Source of the DNA: Welwitschia mirabilis
Lineage: Eukaryota; Gnetophyta; Gnetopsida; Welwitschiales
Reading direction: 5' to 3'
Length of the DNA stretch: 64,000 bases
Assembly: GCA_051453625.1 (NCBI GenBank)
Contig: JBOZIK010000001.1
Span: forward strand, 158,035,816-158,099,815
Part shown: in pieces, positions 46,368 through 60,286 of the stretch
Numbering within the stretch: position 1 is the first letter of the stretch
Layout of the letters: each line of letters starts with the position of its first letter
Made by a program: the position numbers and the translations under genes
The notes under the pieces: generated by a model
Databases searched by the model: none
Told to the model about the DNA's origin: nothing
Seen by the model: the letters and a program-made list of their open reading frames with translations, nothing else

Positions 46368-46740
46368 TGATTTGATTGAAAATTTTTTTTGGTTTTTTTT
46401 TTTGGTCTCCGAAGGCTTATCTTTAAATATGGTAACGGCAGCCTCCTTTCCCTTTCCATCGTCTCCCAATGCGTGACCCCTCTCAATTACAATCCTCAAA
46501 GTGTTGTTGCTTTAATTCTATAGTTACTGCCATGGCGGTGCCCTTTCTAAGGCCCATAAACATAAGACTTTGCTTGATTCTTCTATGTTGCATGTCTTAG
46601 TCATGGCTAAAAATGCAAGGGTGCTTAGACCATTGGTTGAAGAGGATTTTTCTAGGTTTGTATTGGATGATGTCATAGCAAACATGGGAGTTCCATATTC
46701 GTTTCATGATAACGGGGGTTTAAATTGCACTGTTATTTAG
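46368..46740 (+). pseudogene. Small secreted-protein-like gene remnant, copy B
   Basis: About 90 percent identical to 34396-34704, including the tttaaatat box, the ATG context (gccATGGcg at 46531-46533) and the signal-peptide-like start, and carrying the same first TAG and the same frame change before MAKNARV. Similarity ends near 46679, inside FVLDDV. The continuing frame (IANMGVPYSFHDNGGLNCTV) is unrelated to copy A and stops at 46738-46740. The shared defects mean the sequence was already broken when duplicated, or that the reading I propose is wrong. Confidence 0.55.
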
Positions 46741-46899
46741 AGTATAAATGTTGTGATTATAGCATATACTTGACACTCTCTATTATAATGGAATCTTTTT
46801 GGTCATCCAAACCCCATAGAATATCAATCATATTTACTATAGAAACATATTTGTGATTGAATAGCTGCATTACCTCCTAGCATTAACCTATCATTCATT

Positions 46900-49800
46900 A
46901 CATTCTATCAACCATGATTTGGAGCATGGGTTGATATTAGTGAAGAAGCAAGCAAAATCCTACTCATTTATATCCATGAGAGGACATTTTAGTGAAGACC
47001 AGAGTCATGTCACCTCCATGAAAATGCTAATTGCAAGGAAAATGAAATTCTTTGAGTATTGTCTATTAAAAAAAAAAATTGTTATAACCTTTCCAATGTA
47101 GAGAGGAACTGTGAAGGCAAAATACCCAATTAGATGTTGTATTCCAAAGCACACGTTTTAATGTGTAAAAGCTTATGGATCACTTCTGACCTATTCCTAG
47201 GAAAACTTAGTGAAAAGGCTGTTTGAATTTTAAATCTTTTTTTTAAAAAATAAATAAAATAAAATAAAATAAAAGTTTATTTACATACAAAGAGAAAGTT
47301 GTTATTCCACAAAGAGAACATGAACGATATTAACTTTACAATGACTAGTTAAATAGGTTTTGTAAAAGTTGTAAGGTGAAATTTAGTATTACAAAAGTGG
47401 CAAGAAATTCATCTAAGAATAACATAGAGAAATAAGAATATTAGTTCCAGCATATAATTAATTCCACATGTCACAGCTAATCATGATTCTAATTATATCT
47501 AAAGGTTCATCACAATTACATAATTTCTATATTTTATTTTACTTCTAAAAAATTATTAACATAAAAGATAAAATAGTTAATCAATAATGAAAAACATTAA
47601 TAATGTAAAACTGAAACATAGAACCATGTAGACAAATATTAATACTAAGAAAAAGATTTAAGGATAGAAGTTATAATCACATACTAGTATCCTAGTATAA
47701 ACAAATATCATTAATTTCTACAATAATGCCTTGAATTGTATAAAATCAATACATCCTTCTCTTTATCAATTAAAAGACTAATTCTCTAACTAAGAGGGCT
47801 TTAGTGATCATGAATTCTTGCAAGCATAAAAATAGAATAGGATGATTCAAGGTTTAATTAAATATAAATGTATTATCAATAGAAAGGACATGAGCTTATA
47901 TAGCCATTAAATGAAAGGATACCACAAACCAATGGTAGATGTTATAAAATAATACTCTAACTTAAGGAGAAAAACATATGTGGTTATGGTTATATTACAA
48001 ATACTTCTTTTTATAACATGTATTTTCATTATCTTTGACATATAACTATGCTTCATAGTTCAATATGAATTATATCCTACAATAAGATAATACTATGCTA
48101 ATGAAGTGAATCATCATGCATCATCTTAATGCTTTATAAACTAGTACAGCAAGGGATTCACAAGTTTATCTTTTGGGTATTTATTAATTCATCCACATTA
48201 CTTTTGAAAATGATATAAAAATAGTTTTTAGCAATAAACACCCTTGAAATTTTTAAAACATAGAATATAATATATATCAATATTAAGATGATAAAATAAG
48301 CATAAATTAAATCTTAAAATATATAGAATCTATGTTTTAACAAATATATATTTATTTCTTACCATTTTCTTATTTACAAATAAGTCCATCAACTTCCAAA
48401 TGTAATTTTATTTTAAATACTTATATTCCATTCTCATTGCATGACTTCATTCTAAATACATCACCACTTTATTAAATGTTGCTAGTTCATTGCTATAACA
48501 TAAGTTCTACAAAATTAGTTTTAGTTTTAATTTCTTACTTCATGAATTGAATTATCTTATTAAATTTCTTATTTCATCACTTTATTTAATTTAAAATCCT
48601 TTAAAAGTTGAAACTATTTTTGATGTCTTATACTTGTAATAGTGAACTCAAGAACCCTAGAATCCATGATATAATTATCATAAAATTAACTATGAGAATC
48701 TTCTTTTTTAGGTATTCAAATAAAAATAAATTTTTAAAGCACTTTTCTTTGGTTACTAAACATTCTACCATTTTTCAAGATCATATATAAGTATCTTATA
48801 AAACATTAGTGTACAAATTCCCATATTCGTATCTAAGTAATCATGTTTGGAGGGTTACCAAGAGAGGGAAAAAAATTATATTAACAACTACCTAATTTCT
48901 TATATCTATGCTTTAGATTATGGGTTTCACTCTACTATCTAATGCAACTAGCTTCTCTTTAAATTACATAGATACTACATTATAACCAAGAATAATATTT
49001 TTCTATTCTAATAGAAAGACTTTATAGCCTTTTATATTAAGTTCATACCTAATAAATATTCCTAGTTATGCATTTTATTAAAGCTTATTACGATATTGTG
49101 ATAATCTTAATGGATAAAAATGCAATTCAAGTACTCAAATGTATTTACACTTTTAACAAATTATTCTCACAAGTCATTATATTATTTTCTATCCTTTTTA
49201 GATAAATTATTTAATATTTATATGTTTATATTTAATGTCTTATCTAAGAAACACGTATATAACATCTTATCTATGAAAATTTCTCTCATGTGAAGAAGAG
49301 TGTGAGTTATTAATCTTATAATACCATTTTAGCATGATCCTATATTTTGATGATGTTTTTCTTTTATATGTAGAAAATTATTAAATTTTTTTTAGATATG
49401 TTTTTCTTCATAATTAATATGTTTGATTTTATATTTGCAACTAGCATCATTTTTAAAATGATGCTTCTAGTATTGAGATGGATCAAAATCTTAAGGCTTA
49501 TGACACTTTCTTAAATAATCATCAATAAAATTATTAAATATTGACTACATCTAAATGTTTCAATTGTCATAGATTCATATAATTAGAATACATAAATTAA
49601 AAATTCCTCATGACTCTAAAATTACTTTTTAAATGGTTTTTTTTCATGGTCTTACTTAAGATAAATGCATAACATTTTAAAATTTTTAACTTTAAAATAT
49701 TTTTATAAAAATCTAAATTTGACATATTATTTTAATGAAACATGTCTAAACCTTGCATGCCCAAGGGATTATTTTGAAATATTTTATGGATTTGCATTTA

Positions 49801-50400
49801 TATAATCATATAATAGATTTTTCTTAATTCTAGAAGAATAGCTTTTTCTTCTTAACATGTTAATGCCTCATCACTAAATTAGATTTTTATTCTATTTAAT
49901 ATCTAGAAAAGCTTTTATATTTAATAATACCCTTTACTTTTTATTTGTTTCTATGATCATAAAATTAAATTTTTGAAACTAATGTAATGATAATAGATTC
50001 TATGTTAATTTAGAAATGTACAAAACATCTCTTAGTGATAATATAACTAATGCATCTAAAAATCCATCAAATTCATTTCAATATTCACTACTAGTTATGA
50101 TATTATTTATTATTTTAACTATTTTATGAGATGTCTCATTTAATTAAAAAATATTTTTTTAAATTTATATTCTTATTCACTTTAGTATTTACTTCACATA
50201 CCACAAATCCAAGGTATTGATAAGGATGAATCTAAAATTTCCTAGGAGATTATTACATTACTCATAATCAGAATGCGTGCAAACCTCAAGGACATATGAG
50301 TGAAATCCACCTAGAAAAGGCTCAAATGCATTAGGATGAATCTCCTCGTTGGGCTTATTAGAAAAGGTACACTTCAAAGTTACATATTTACTATAATAAT
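46900..50400 (-). mobile_element. Second copia retrotransposon, minus strand, heavily decayed
   Basis: Three blocks in correct order on the minus strand: a protease/pre-integrase linker with SLRDVLYISKLT.NLLSLH (about 49960-50060), an integrase end with LGIFIRYELNIKGYKVFLLE (48975-49075), and an RT start with WKLMDLFVNKKMVRNKYIF (about 48350-48415). The spacing fits a copia pol. RT below 48350 and the LTRs are not readable. Limits are approximate. Confidence 0.68.
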
Positions 50401-50879
50401 GATTTAATAATATGATAATATATCGGTGAATGTCTATAAATTCTTCTTTAATACCCAATTCTTATGGTAAAAATCACAAAGTTCTTCTTTAACTATCGTA
50501 AGACTCTTTAGAATACTATTAAGAATGCACTCTAGATATGCAATGTGTGCATCCTTCTATGATTGCTCTACTAAACTTGTCTCCAACTAAACAACCTTAT
50601 TTTGATAACTTAGTTATTTAATCAGAAAAAAGGCATCTTTACATGTAATTAAATAATAAAATTTTTCTTAGTTAAAATATAAATTCCTACATGTGTTTTT
50701 TTATTTTAGGACAAGGGAAAAAAATCTACCTACAACATCTAAACCCTTACTTTAACTTCCTCAAACTGTCACATATTATGTTAATCCATGAAATGAATAG
50801 ATTCTAGTTCATTAATGATCAATTTAAAATTTTAATATACTACATATCATCTACTAAGTGAAATGAACAAAAATATCTT

Positions 50880-51440
50880 AATCTTGTGGCTTGAAATTCT
50901 TCACATAGTTACACCCTTACTGATCTTAGTGCTAGAAGGTATTATCACAATGTGATCATTAACTAGCCTAGGTAAGAATACGAGCCTTTAAGCTCTCAAC
51001 TTACTTAATTTAAGAAATGATCCCTTAGGCCTTTAAAATGAGATTAGTTAATAGGGAAGAAACCCTCTTATCCACATCATAGAAAAAACAACAAATGAAA
51101 AGGTAGATAGTATGATGAATTCTAGAGTAGTGATTGTTGTAGGAGGACATGGTGTGGTAAATAGAATAAGTGGATGAATTCCTACAAGAGTGTTAAACTT
51201 TTGGTGATCCATAGAAGGAATTTCTAAGAAGTCATTTTCCTATAAAAATTCATGAAAATTAGCTATATTATTGAATTACTTGTCTTCCAATTTAAAAAAT
51301 CTTGGAATTTCTAGTGGTAATAAAGAAGATATGCCTAGTAGATCACCCACTTTAATGTAAGAATGAATACTTAAGGATTCATCCATGCTCAAATTTTCTT
51401 TCTCTAAGAAAAGAGTAGGGGAATAAATCATCTAGTGATC
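50880..51440 (-). pseudogene. Coding-like block, unrecognised
   Basis: The minus frame from an ATG near 51386 (MDESLSIHSYIKVGDLLGIS, then LLPLEIPRFFKLEDK) runs for ~160 codons with stops mostly at Gln-like positions. It lies upstream of the copia pol on the same strand, so it may be gag or an unrelated element. I cannot assign it. Confidence 0.35.
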
Positions 51441-52367
51441 TTATAGTAAGAAGTGAAAGATGATCATAAGAAGAAAATAATATAAAAGAGTTAAAAAGAA
51501 AGAATAAAAGAAAAAGGATGTTTTTATTGTCATCTCTTGTTTACTACACACTAAATAGAGGGATTTATCTTCTTTGTATTTAATCTCTTAAATGATGGAA
51601 TAATGAGATTACATTAGTTTTTTCATTTTATGTAAAGAATATTTAGGATTCTTAGTTGAAGATTATTTTCCTTATTTTATTTATAAAGCCACAAATAAAA
51701 AGTTTGATTAGACTCAATAAAATAAAAAATAAAATAAAAATAATGAAGCAACATATTATCATGGAAGAACTAAATTCATTATATAAGGAGAAACTGAGAG
51801 CACTTTTACTTTCCTTCTCCTCACTAGAGTCAAGGAAGGAGTTACTAGTATGAATTAAGTATAGATTAGACAAATTTATTATCAAGAACTTAAAAATAAA
51901 AAGTTGCATAATGGTTATAAAAACTACTTCAACTTAACAGGAGAATTAAAAAAATAGAACTCGACCACAAGTTAGATGTTCTATGTTATAGTTTCTTTGA
52001 ATCTTTCTAATTATGAAAGAATTTTGAAGTAAGTACTAAAACCCCAACTAAATGAAATATCATTTTTATAAGTCAAATATAAGTGATAAATTACATATTA
52101 TAGTAACTTTTAAGAACATAAATGAAGGAAGCCATAGTAAGCTATAGCATAATAAACAAAAAAAAATTACTCCAAAGAAAACATATTCTTATTGAAGAAT
52201 CTTGGTATCAATGACATAATAAAATATAGACTTATAAAATTATAATTATTGAATATGATAAATTAATAGCCTTTAAAGACAAAATGAACTATTAGAAATA
52301 CCATAAGTATTTTTATTCACCCTAGTAAGATGTAGGTTATTAAAGTAATGTAAATTAGGATTACACG

Positions 52368-52370
<3 letters not shown>
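51441..52370. other. AT-rich stretch, nothing recognised
   Basis: Two overlapping open frames on opposite strands (51652-51909) have no recognisable features. Confidence 0.4.
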
Positions 52371-52408
<38 letters not shown>

Positions 52409-53166
52409 NNNNNNNNNNNNNNNNNNNNNNNNNNNNNNNNNNNNNNNNNNNNNNNNNNNNNNNNNNNNNNNNNNNNNNNNNNNNNNNNNNNNNNNNNNNN
52501 NNNNNNNNNNNNNNNNNNNNNNNNNNNNNNNNNNNNNNNNNNNNNNNNNNNNNNNNNNNNNNNNNNNNNNNNNNNNNNNNNNNNNNNNNNNNNNNNNNNN
52601 NNNNNNNNNNNNNNNNNNNNNNNNNNNNNNNNNNNNNNNNNNNNNNNNNNNNNNNNNNNNNNNNNNNNNNNNNNNNNNNNNNNNNNNNNNNNNNNNNNNN
52701 NNNNNNNNNNNNNNNNNNNNNNNNNNNNNNNNNNNNNNNNNNNNNNNNNNNNNNNNNNNNNNNNNNNNNNNNNNNNNNNNNNNNNNNNNNNNNNNNNNNN
52801 NNNNNNNNNNNNNNNNNNNNNNNNNNNNNNNNNNNNNNNNNNNNNNNNNNNNNNNNNNNNNNNNNNNNNNNNNNNNNNNNNNNNNNNNNNNNNNNNNNNN
52901 NNNNNNNNNNNNNNNNNNNNNNNNNNNNNNNNNNNNNNNNNNNNNNNNNNNNNNNNNNNNNNNNNNNNNNNNNNNNNNNNNNNNNNNNNNNNNNNNNNNN
53001 NNNNNNNNNNNNNNNNNNNNNNNNNNNNNNNNNNNNNNNNNNNNNNNNNNNNNNNNNNNNNNNNNNNNNNNNNNNNNNNNNNNNNNNNNNNNNNNNNNNN
53101 NNNNNNNNNNNNNNNNNNNNNNNNNNNNNNNNNNNNNNNNNNNNNNNNNNNNNNNNNNNNNNNNNN

Positions 53167-53207
<41 letters not shown>

Positions 53208-53245
53208 ACACACACACACACATACACACACACCCACACACACAC
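52371..53245. repeat. CA/TG microsatellite containing an assembly gap
   Basis: Perfect (CA)n at 52371-52408, 758 N (52409-53166), then (CA)n with a few variants to 53245. Both gap edges are CA repeat, so the gap is probably an unresolved long microsatellite of unknown true size. Confidence 0.95.
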
Positions 53246-53769
53246 GACTAGAGTCATGTAAAATGTGGATAATATAATATTAAAATAATAAAAGAAAAAA
53301 AATCATAAAAATGCAAGTCTAATATTCATTTAAATTTATGTTGAATCAACAAGTCATAATATTCTTCATTAGCAAACCACAAGTTGTAAGCAATCCATTT
53401 GATGCTTGAAAAAGCTCTACAAGAAGCACATCTTTAAACTAGATGAAGATGACTTTTTGAATGAAGAGGGGATGATTTAATGAGCTCTAGTAATTTTAAT
53501 AACTTATTAACTTATCAAAATAAAAGATTAAGAGGAAAATAAAAATTTGAAATAAGGATCAATATTAGCTCAAGTAAAAATTACAAAAAGAGAAATGGGT
53601 AAAAGTAATAATTACCTTACAAAGGAGCATGAATAAACAATGAAATGAGGATTAAAAAGCCCACCCCATATTCTTTTATAGAATAAAAAAGAATATCATG
53701 TAATTAAAATAGGAAATAGTGAAGTAATACTAAAAAATAACTAAAGTAATACTTTATTAGAAACCTAAC
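53246..53769. other. AT-rich stretch, nothing recognised
   Basis: No coding frame or repeat is recognised. Confidence 0.45.
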
Positions 53770-56470
53770 TTAACTTTATTTATTAATTGATGTAATACCT
53801 AAGTATGATCCTTTGATCATAAACTTAGTATAATATGTCATGGATTTGATTCTAAGTAATATAGCTCTAATTCTAACTTAATGAAAGGTCATAGAATTAG
53901 TGTATGATGTTGTGATTTTTAGTCTAAGCTAATGAAAAGTTATAGACTTAGTATAGGACATCATGATTCTAATTTTGACTTAATATAAGGTTTAGTTCTT
54001 ACTATAGAGCGTTATGATTTTAATTATAAATTAGTGAAGGATCATAAACTTATCAAAAAGTACTATAGATTTAGTTATAAGTCAATGAAATATCATTGAC
54101 TCAGTATAGAAATCATCATTCTAATTTTGAGTTAATAGAATGTTATAGAATTAGTATAAGATGTTAAGATTCTAATTTTAAATTAATAAAGGACTAGTAG
54201 ATTGGTAATAAACATCATGATTCTAATTTTTAATTAACTAAAGAACATAGAATCAGTATAGTCCATCATTTTTCTAATTCTAAGTTGATAAAAGATTATA
54301 TACTTAATATAGAATGTCATATTTTTAATTTTGAGTTAATAAAAAGTCTTAGACTTAGTATAGAATGTTATGGTTCTAATCTGAAGTAAATAAAATATCA
54401 TCAAACTTAGTACAAGACATCATGATTTTAATTTAATAACTATAGACTATCGTAGATCTAACTTAGATATTGTACATTTCATATAGGATGCCATGATTCT
54501 AACTTAGCATTTATAAGAAAACATGAATCTAACTTGGATCTTATAAAATAAATATAAATGTCATGGCTCTAATGTAATGTTTATAGTACATTATAAATCT
54601 ATCTTAAGCCTTGTATACTTTTTATAGGATGTTATAGTTCTAATTTAGTATCTATAAAACATCCTAAATCCAACTTGAATCTTATAATATTGGTATAGGA
54701 TGTCATGATTCTAATTTCATGAGTATAGAATGTTGTGGATACAACTTAATCCTTGTATAGTTAGTATATGATGACCTAATTTTAACTTGATATTTATAAG
54801 ATGTTATGGATATTACTTGACTCTTGTACATTTAATATAATGTTATGGTTCGAATCTAATATTTTTTAAATCTATCCTAGATATTATACACCTAGTATAG
54901 ATCATCATGATATGTAATGTTTATAAGATGTTATGGATTTGACATAGATTTTATATAGCTAGTATAAAGCGTCATGATTTTAATTTGATGTCTATAAGGT
55001 ATTATGGATTTGACATAGATCATATACACTTAGTATAGGAAAATATGCTTCTAATTTCATGAATACATGATGTTATAGATCTAACATGAATCTTGTACAT
55101 TTAGTATAGGATGTTATGATTTTGACTTAATATCTATAGAGAATCATGAATCTAACTTAGACTTTATACAGTTAGTATAAGATACTATGATTTTAATTTG
55201 ATGAATATAGAATGTTATGAATCTGAGTTAGACCTTCTACATTAAGTATAAGGCGGTATCATTTTAACTCAGTGTCTATAAGATACCATTAGTTTGACCT
55301 AGATCTTATAAGCATAGGATAGGGCATTATGGTTCTAATTTATTATTTATAGTTGATAATGAATGTTACCTAATCTCATACACTTAGTATAGAATGGTAT
55401 GATTATAATATGGTATCCATATGAGATCATGTAAAGCTTGTATAATTGATATAGAATTATATAGTTTTGATTTAGTATCTATAGGATGTTATATATCTAA
55501 ATTATATCTTATATACGTAGCATAAGTTACTATAATTCTAATTTAATAACTACAAAATTCGAAGATTTTAATTTGATAGTTATAAGACATCATGAATATA
55601 ATCTAGTTCTTATGCATTTATAACCATTTGGTGTTTATAAGACACATGGATTTAACCCATCACTTGTACAGATAGTATAGGATACTATGGCTTTGATATG
55701 ATTTCTATAGGATAGTATAAATCTAACTTTGATCTTATACAGTTAGTAAAAGGCACTATGGTTTGATTTGATGTTTATAGGACACCATTGATCTAACCTA
55801 AGTCTTGTACACTAATTATTAAAAATTATTACTTTAACTTAGTAACTATAAGGCATCATAGGTCTAACCTAGATAATTCATACTTAATACAATAATTATG
55901 GTTCTGATATGATGGCTATAAGGCATCATGGATCCAACCTAGATTTTGCAAAATTCATTTAGAGCACCATATTTTAATGTGGTATTCATAGGACATCATG
56001 GATCTAATGTAGACCTTGTATAATTAGCATAGAGCATTATGGATTTATTTTCATGGCTATAAGATGTGATGGATCTGACTTGGATCTTTTGCATATAGTA
56101 GAGAATATCATGATTCTAATTTAGTGTCAATAAGGCATCATTGATCTAACATAAACCTTGTACATTTATTATAGGGTGTTATGATTTATATTTAATGTCT
56201 ACAGAAGAACATATATATAACCTAGATATTGTATAATTAGTATAAATTGTTATAGTTCTAATTTAATATCTATAAAACACTATTGACTTAATCTAAATCT
56301 TATATAATTATTATAGGAATCCATCATTCTAATTTGTTTCCTTTAAGATGTTATCAATCTACCTTGGACCTTATGCACTCAATATAGGATGTTATAGTTA
56401 TAATTTAATGTTTAAAGGATGCCATGAAGTTAACCTAAGCCTTGTACATTCGATTATGGCATCATGGTTT
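53770..56470. repeat. Large degenerate tandem array, unit ~51 bp changing to ~71 bp
   Basis: From 53770 to about 54440 a unit of ~51 bases recurs (core ttagtataggatgtcatga, then ttctaattt...ttaatgaa). From about 54440 to 56470 the unit is ~71 bases: the same core plus a second half like tctataggatgtcatggat and ctaacctagatcttgtaca. I estimate about 13 and 28 units. Variants are mainly C/T and G/A. No open frame crosses it. Confidence 0.9.
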
Positions 56471-58199
56471 TGATAAAAAATGAACTAAAATTTCATGACT
56501 AAGTCAAACTTTCATGGTAACAGCTAATTTAATAAAATAAATTAATATCATTTTTAATTTAGTTTAAGTATATCAAATTTAGTTATTTTTACTAATAAAT
56601 TATATAGTTGTTATTAAGTTTTGTTAATTAAAATTTTTAATCATTAAAGTAACTATATTACTCACTATAAAAAGGAAAGAAAGATGCATACAAAAGCACA
56701 TAATACCTCAATAGTGTGTACCTTTGAAAATCATAAACAATCATATGAACAATCATATTAATGTTTTTTCAATTAAGGATTGATAAATCTTACCAAGAAT
56801 TTATAGCTAGTTACATAATTGTTGAGGCCTTTTAAAATTAACCAAATGAAAAAATTGACTCCATCATATAATTTTTAAAAGGAAGGCCATGCAAGTAACC
56901 CATGTAATCCCTTAGAATGAAAGCACATAAATCCATCCAAGTAAGTAATGAGAAGATTTAAAACAATATACACTAATAAACATAAGTATCTATCAATTAT
57001 AGATAATTTAAAAAAATTTATAAATGTGTTTATAAATGTGATGATTAAATTCATAACTCCCATGAATAAGCACAAAGCCAATCCATTAAAAAAAGGGACC
57101 TTCATGAAGGTAAAAATCAAAATGTACAAAAGTAATCTTGGATCTTATAAGGAAGTTTTAGAGTATCTCTAGTAAATTGAAAATAATATTAAACTAAATA
57201 ATTTCAAAATGATAGCTATAATTATTAGGCAAAATTATTCTTAACAAGAGATGTAGTAACATGTTGAAGTAGGCTTACCACCATGGAGAATCATTAGTTG
57301 AGTGGCCTAATCTTATAAATAAATTTTATAAAGATCTCATTATTAACTAATTCATCAAGGATAAACAAATGGGTTTAAATGCTTATGTTTATTAGGGGGG
57401 TGGAATATATTAGATTAATATTAGAAAGAGTTTCATAAATTAGTAAAGTTTCAACATTTTATAGATCCTAAAGAGTTAGTCAATGATAGTAATAGTACTG
57501 TTTCACCTAGATTATAAAACTTAGTATGTCCCCTTAAAATAAATTCATCTTAGAAATCATATCGAAAGAGAAAATATTATGTGAAGATAAAACAATGAGT
57601 TATAATAAATTCTTGCATGGCTACTAGTATTAGTTCTTAATAAAATCCATAATACTTTTATAGCTTCATCCTTAGTATTTTTTACAACTATAAATATAGT
57701 AATTTATACAATATTAAACATCCATATTCTATCATGTTTCCATGAAAAAGAACAAATAATAAATAACTATCCAAACAAGAAAAAGAAAATAAGTCTAAGT
57801 CAGGTCTTGTCTTAACAAGAAGGATTATAGCAAGCAAGGAAGTAACTATTTATAGACATTTAAATAAGTTTTATTGAAAATTAATTTTTTGTTATAGAAA
57901 TTATATGATTTATAAAATATATCTATTTTATTTTTTACTAATTATGGTGTACTATAAAAATTTATTTCTACTTGAATAATAAAAAACTTTAAAGAGAAAA
58001 TTATCAAGAAATAAACTTCTAAGGTTGAGATACCTAAGAAGAACATAATTACATAATTTAGATATTGTGTAAACATTATAGTAAAAATTACTAAACTAAT
58101 ATTTAAACATAAATCTTATATATTTAATACTAATAAATTTAATGTAATCTTACGTATTTCTTTTCTATAATAGATTGATGTTAAAGTTTCCTTTAAAAC
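56471..58199. other. AT-rich stretch, mostly unrecognised
   Basis: Two overlapping short frames (56875-57172) look like chance. This may be the decayed 5' part of the next gypsy element. Confidence 0.35.
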
Positions 58200-60285
58200 T
58201 AGCTTCATTTTTATTTCTACTCCATTTGGAGACATGATCTTAAAAGAAGAAGGTAAGATGAACTGAATCCTACTATTGGAAAAGAAGAAACTAAGAAAAT
58301 CATTAAAGACAACACAAACATTTTATGCATTAATTATAACCAAAGTAGAATTAAAGTTACTAGCAAAATTAAAATAATTTTATAATACTTTTGAAGATAA
58401 ATATTATCTACCACCAATAAAAAATGTAGAACACACTAGTGATTTTATTCCTAAAGATTAACCGACATGATTCCTATAGATTTTTAGTTATAGAATTAAG
58501 AGAACTAAAGTTTATAATTGAAGAACTAGTAAATGAAAGTAAAATTAGATCAAGTATATCACCTAAAAAACTCTTATTTTGTTTANNNNNNNNNNNNNNN
58601 NNNNNNNNNNNNNNNNNNNNNNNNNNNNNNNNNNNNNNNNNNNNNNNNNNNNNNNNNNNNNNNNNNNNNNNNNNNNNNNNNNNNNNNNNNNNNNNNNNNN
58701 NNNNNNNNNNNNNNNNNNNNNNNNNNNNNNNNNNNNNNNNNNNNNNNNNNNNNNNNNNNNNNNNNNNNNNNNNNNNNNNNNNNNNNNNNNNNNNNNNNNN
58801 NNNNNNNNNNNNNNNNNNNNNNNNNNNNNNNNNNNNNNNNNNNNNNNNNNNNNNNNNNNNNNNNNNNNNNNNNNNNNNNNNNNNNNNNNNNNNNNNNNNN
58901 NNNNNNNNNNNNNNNNNNNNNNNNNNNNNNNNNNNNNNNNNNNNNNNNNNNNNNNNNNNNNNNNNNNNNNNNNNNNNNNNNNNNNNNNNNNNNNNNNNNN
59001 NNNNNNNNNNNNNNNNNNNNNNNNNNNNNNNNNTTTTGTTTATAAATAAAAAGGGTGGATATCTTAGGCCATTTATAGATTAGTATGAATTAGATTAGAT
59101 AATCATTAATAATGAATATTATTTACCTAGAATTGATTTTTTTGGATTAGTTCCAAGGAGAAAAATATTTTGAAAAGATTAATTTAAAGTTAGAATATTA
59201 TCAAATCTACATTAAATAGCAATATATTTGTAAAATAGACTTTAAAATAACATAGAAACATTACAAGTCTATGGTTATGCCATTTATACCTATAAATGCC
59301 TCTATAACATTTATGAATTTAAAGAATAATAGTTTTAATTCTTACTTATAAAACTTTATTGTTGTTGTTATGAATGATAGATTATACTATTTAAAAAATA
59401 AGAATGATAATGTCCAGCATCTAAAACAAATTTTACAAGCACTAAGTAAACATCTTCTTATAGTAAAGTTGAGCAAGTGAAACTTTTCAAGAAGTTTATC
59501 CACTATCTTAGGCATGTTATATCCAAGGAAGAGACTAAAATATATCCTATCAAAGTTTAAGCAAAACAAGATTAGCTCAAGTAACAAAGTTTAACTAAAG
59601 TAAAAATATTCTTAGAATTAGCCAAATTCTATAGTTGATTTAATGAAAATTAATTGAAGATTATAGAACCAATGATAGATTTCATAGAAGAGAAGGTTTC
59701 CTTCAATGTTAACAATAGATGTAGATAAGCACTTCTTAATCTCAAGATTGTTTTCAACATAGTTCCCATACTAAAATCCTAGTCACTGTGGTCACTGATG
59801 CATGTAGAAATGAAATAGAAGTAGTCTTAATCTAGAATGATTAATTTCATGTAAGTTAAAAAATTAAACAAACATAAATATAATTATATAGTACATCACT
59901 TAGAACTATTGATAATTATTCATGTACTAAAATTTTAAAGACATTATCTTCTAAGAGGTAAATTTCACTCAAAAGCTAATCATAAAATTTCAAAATATTC
60001 ATATAAGTAGACTCTCCTACATATGCAATAAAGATGTTATATGACTTTGATATAAAATACATCCTAGTAAAGAAAATAAAGTTGTGGATGCTCTTACTTG
60101 AATGTAGTATATGCTTCTTTGTATTATGAACTTTGAGATGGCATACAACAACATGAACTAAAAACCTCAAGATGCGATCTTATAAGAATCATGGAGAAAA
60201 CTAGTAGAAGAAGAAGAAGTTTCTTTCTACACCATTGCATCAAATATGATATTAATAATAAGGATAAAATTTTGTATATCCCAAG
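58200..60285 (+). pseudogene. Fourth gypsy remnant: protease-RT linker, RT, RNase H, start of integrase
   Basis: STPFGDMILKEEGKMN (about 58225-58270) to FEDKYYLPPIKNVEHT (58390-58435) is the linker before RT. After the gap, KKGGYLRPFID and YYLPRIDFFGL are RT boxes. Thumb pieces FIHYLRHVISKEE (about 59495-59530) and LELAKFYS follow, then RNase H-like HYLLRGKFHSKANHK near 59940-59985 and an integrase start near 60215-60280. The RT catalytic box is not readable. The element is cut at ~60285. Confidence 0.75.
58586..59033. other. Assembly gap, 448 N, probably without real missing sequence
   Basis: Both edges carry ttttgttta, and the RT reading joins across the gap with about the right number of residues. 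Confidence 0.95.
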
Positions 60286-60286
60286 T

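Noticed and set aside
52273-53257. Open frames of ~300 codons over the CA repeat
   Set aside because: They consist of N and (CA)n/(TG)n translation; not genes.
58439-59083. Open frame of 214 codons
   Set aside because: Over two thirds is the N run; the real part is a decayed gypsy RT region annotated as such.
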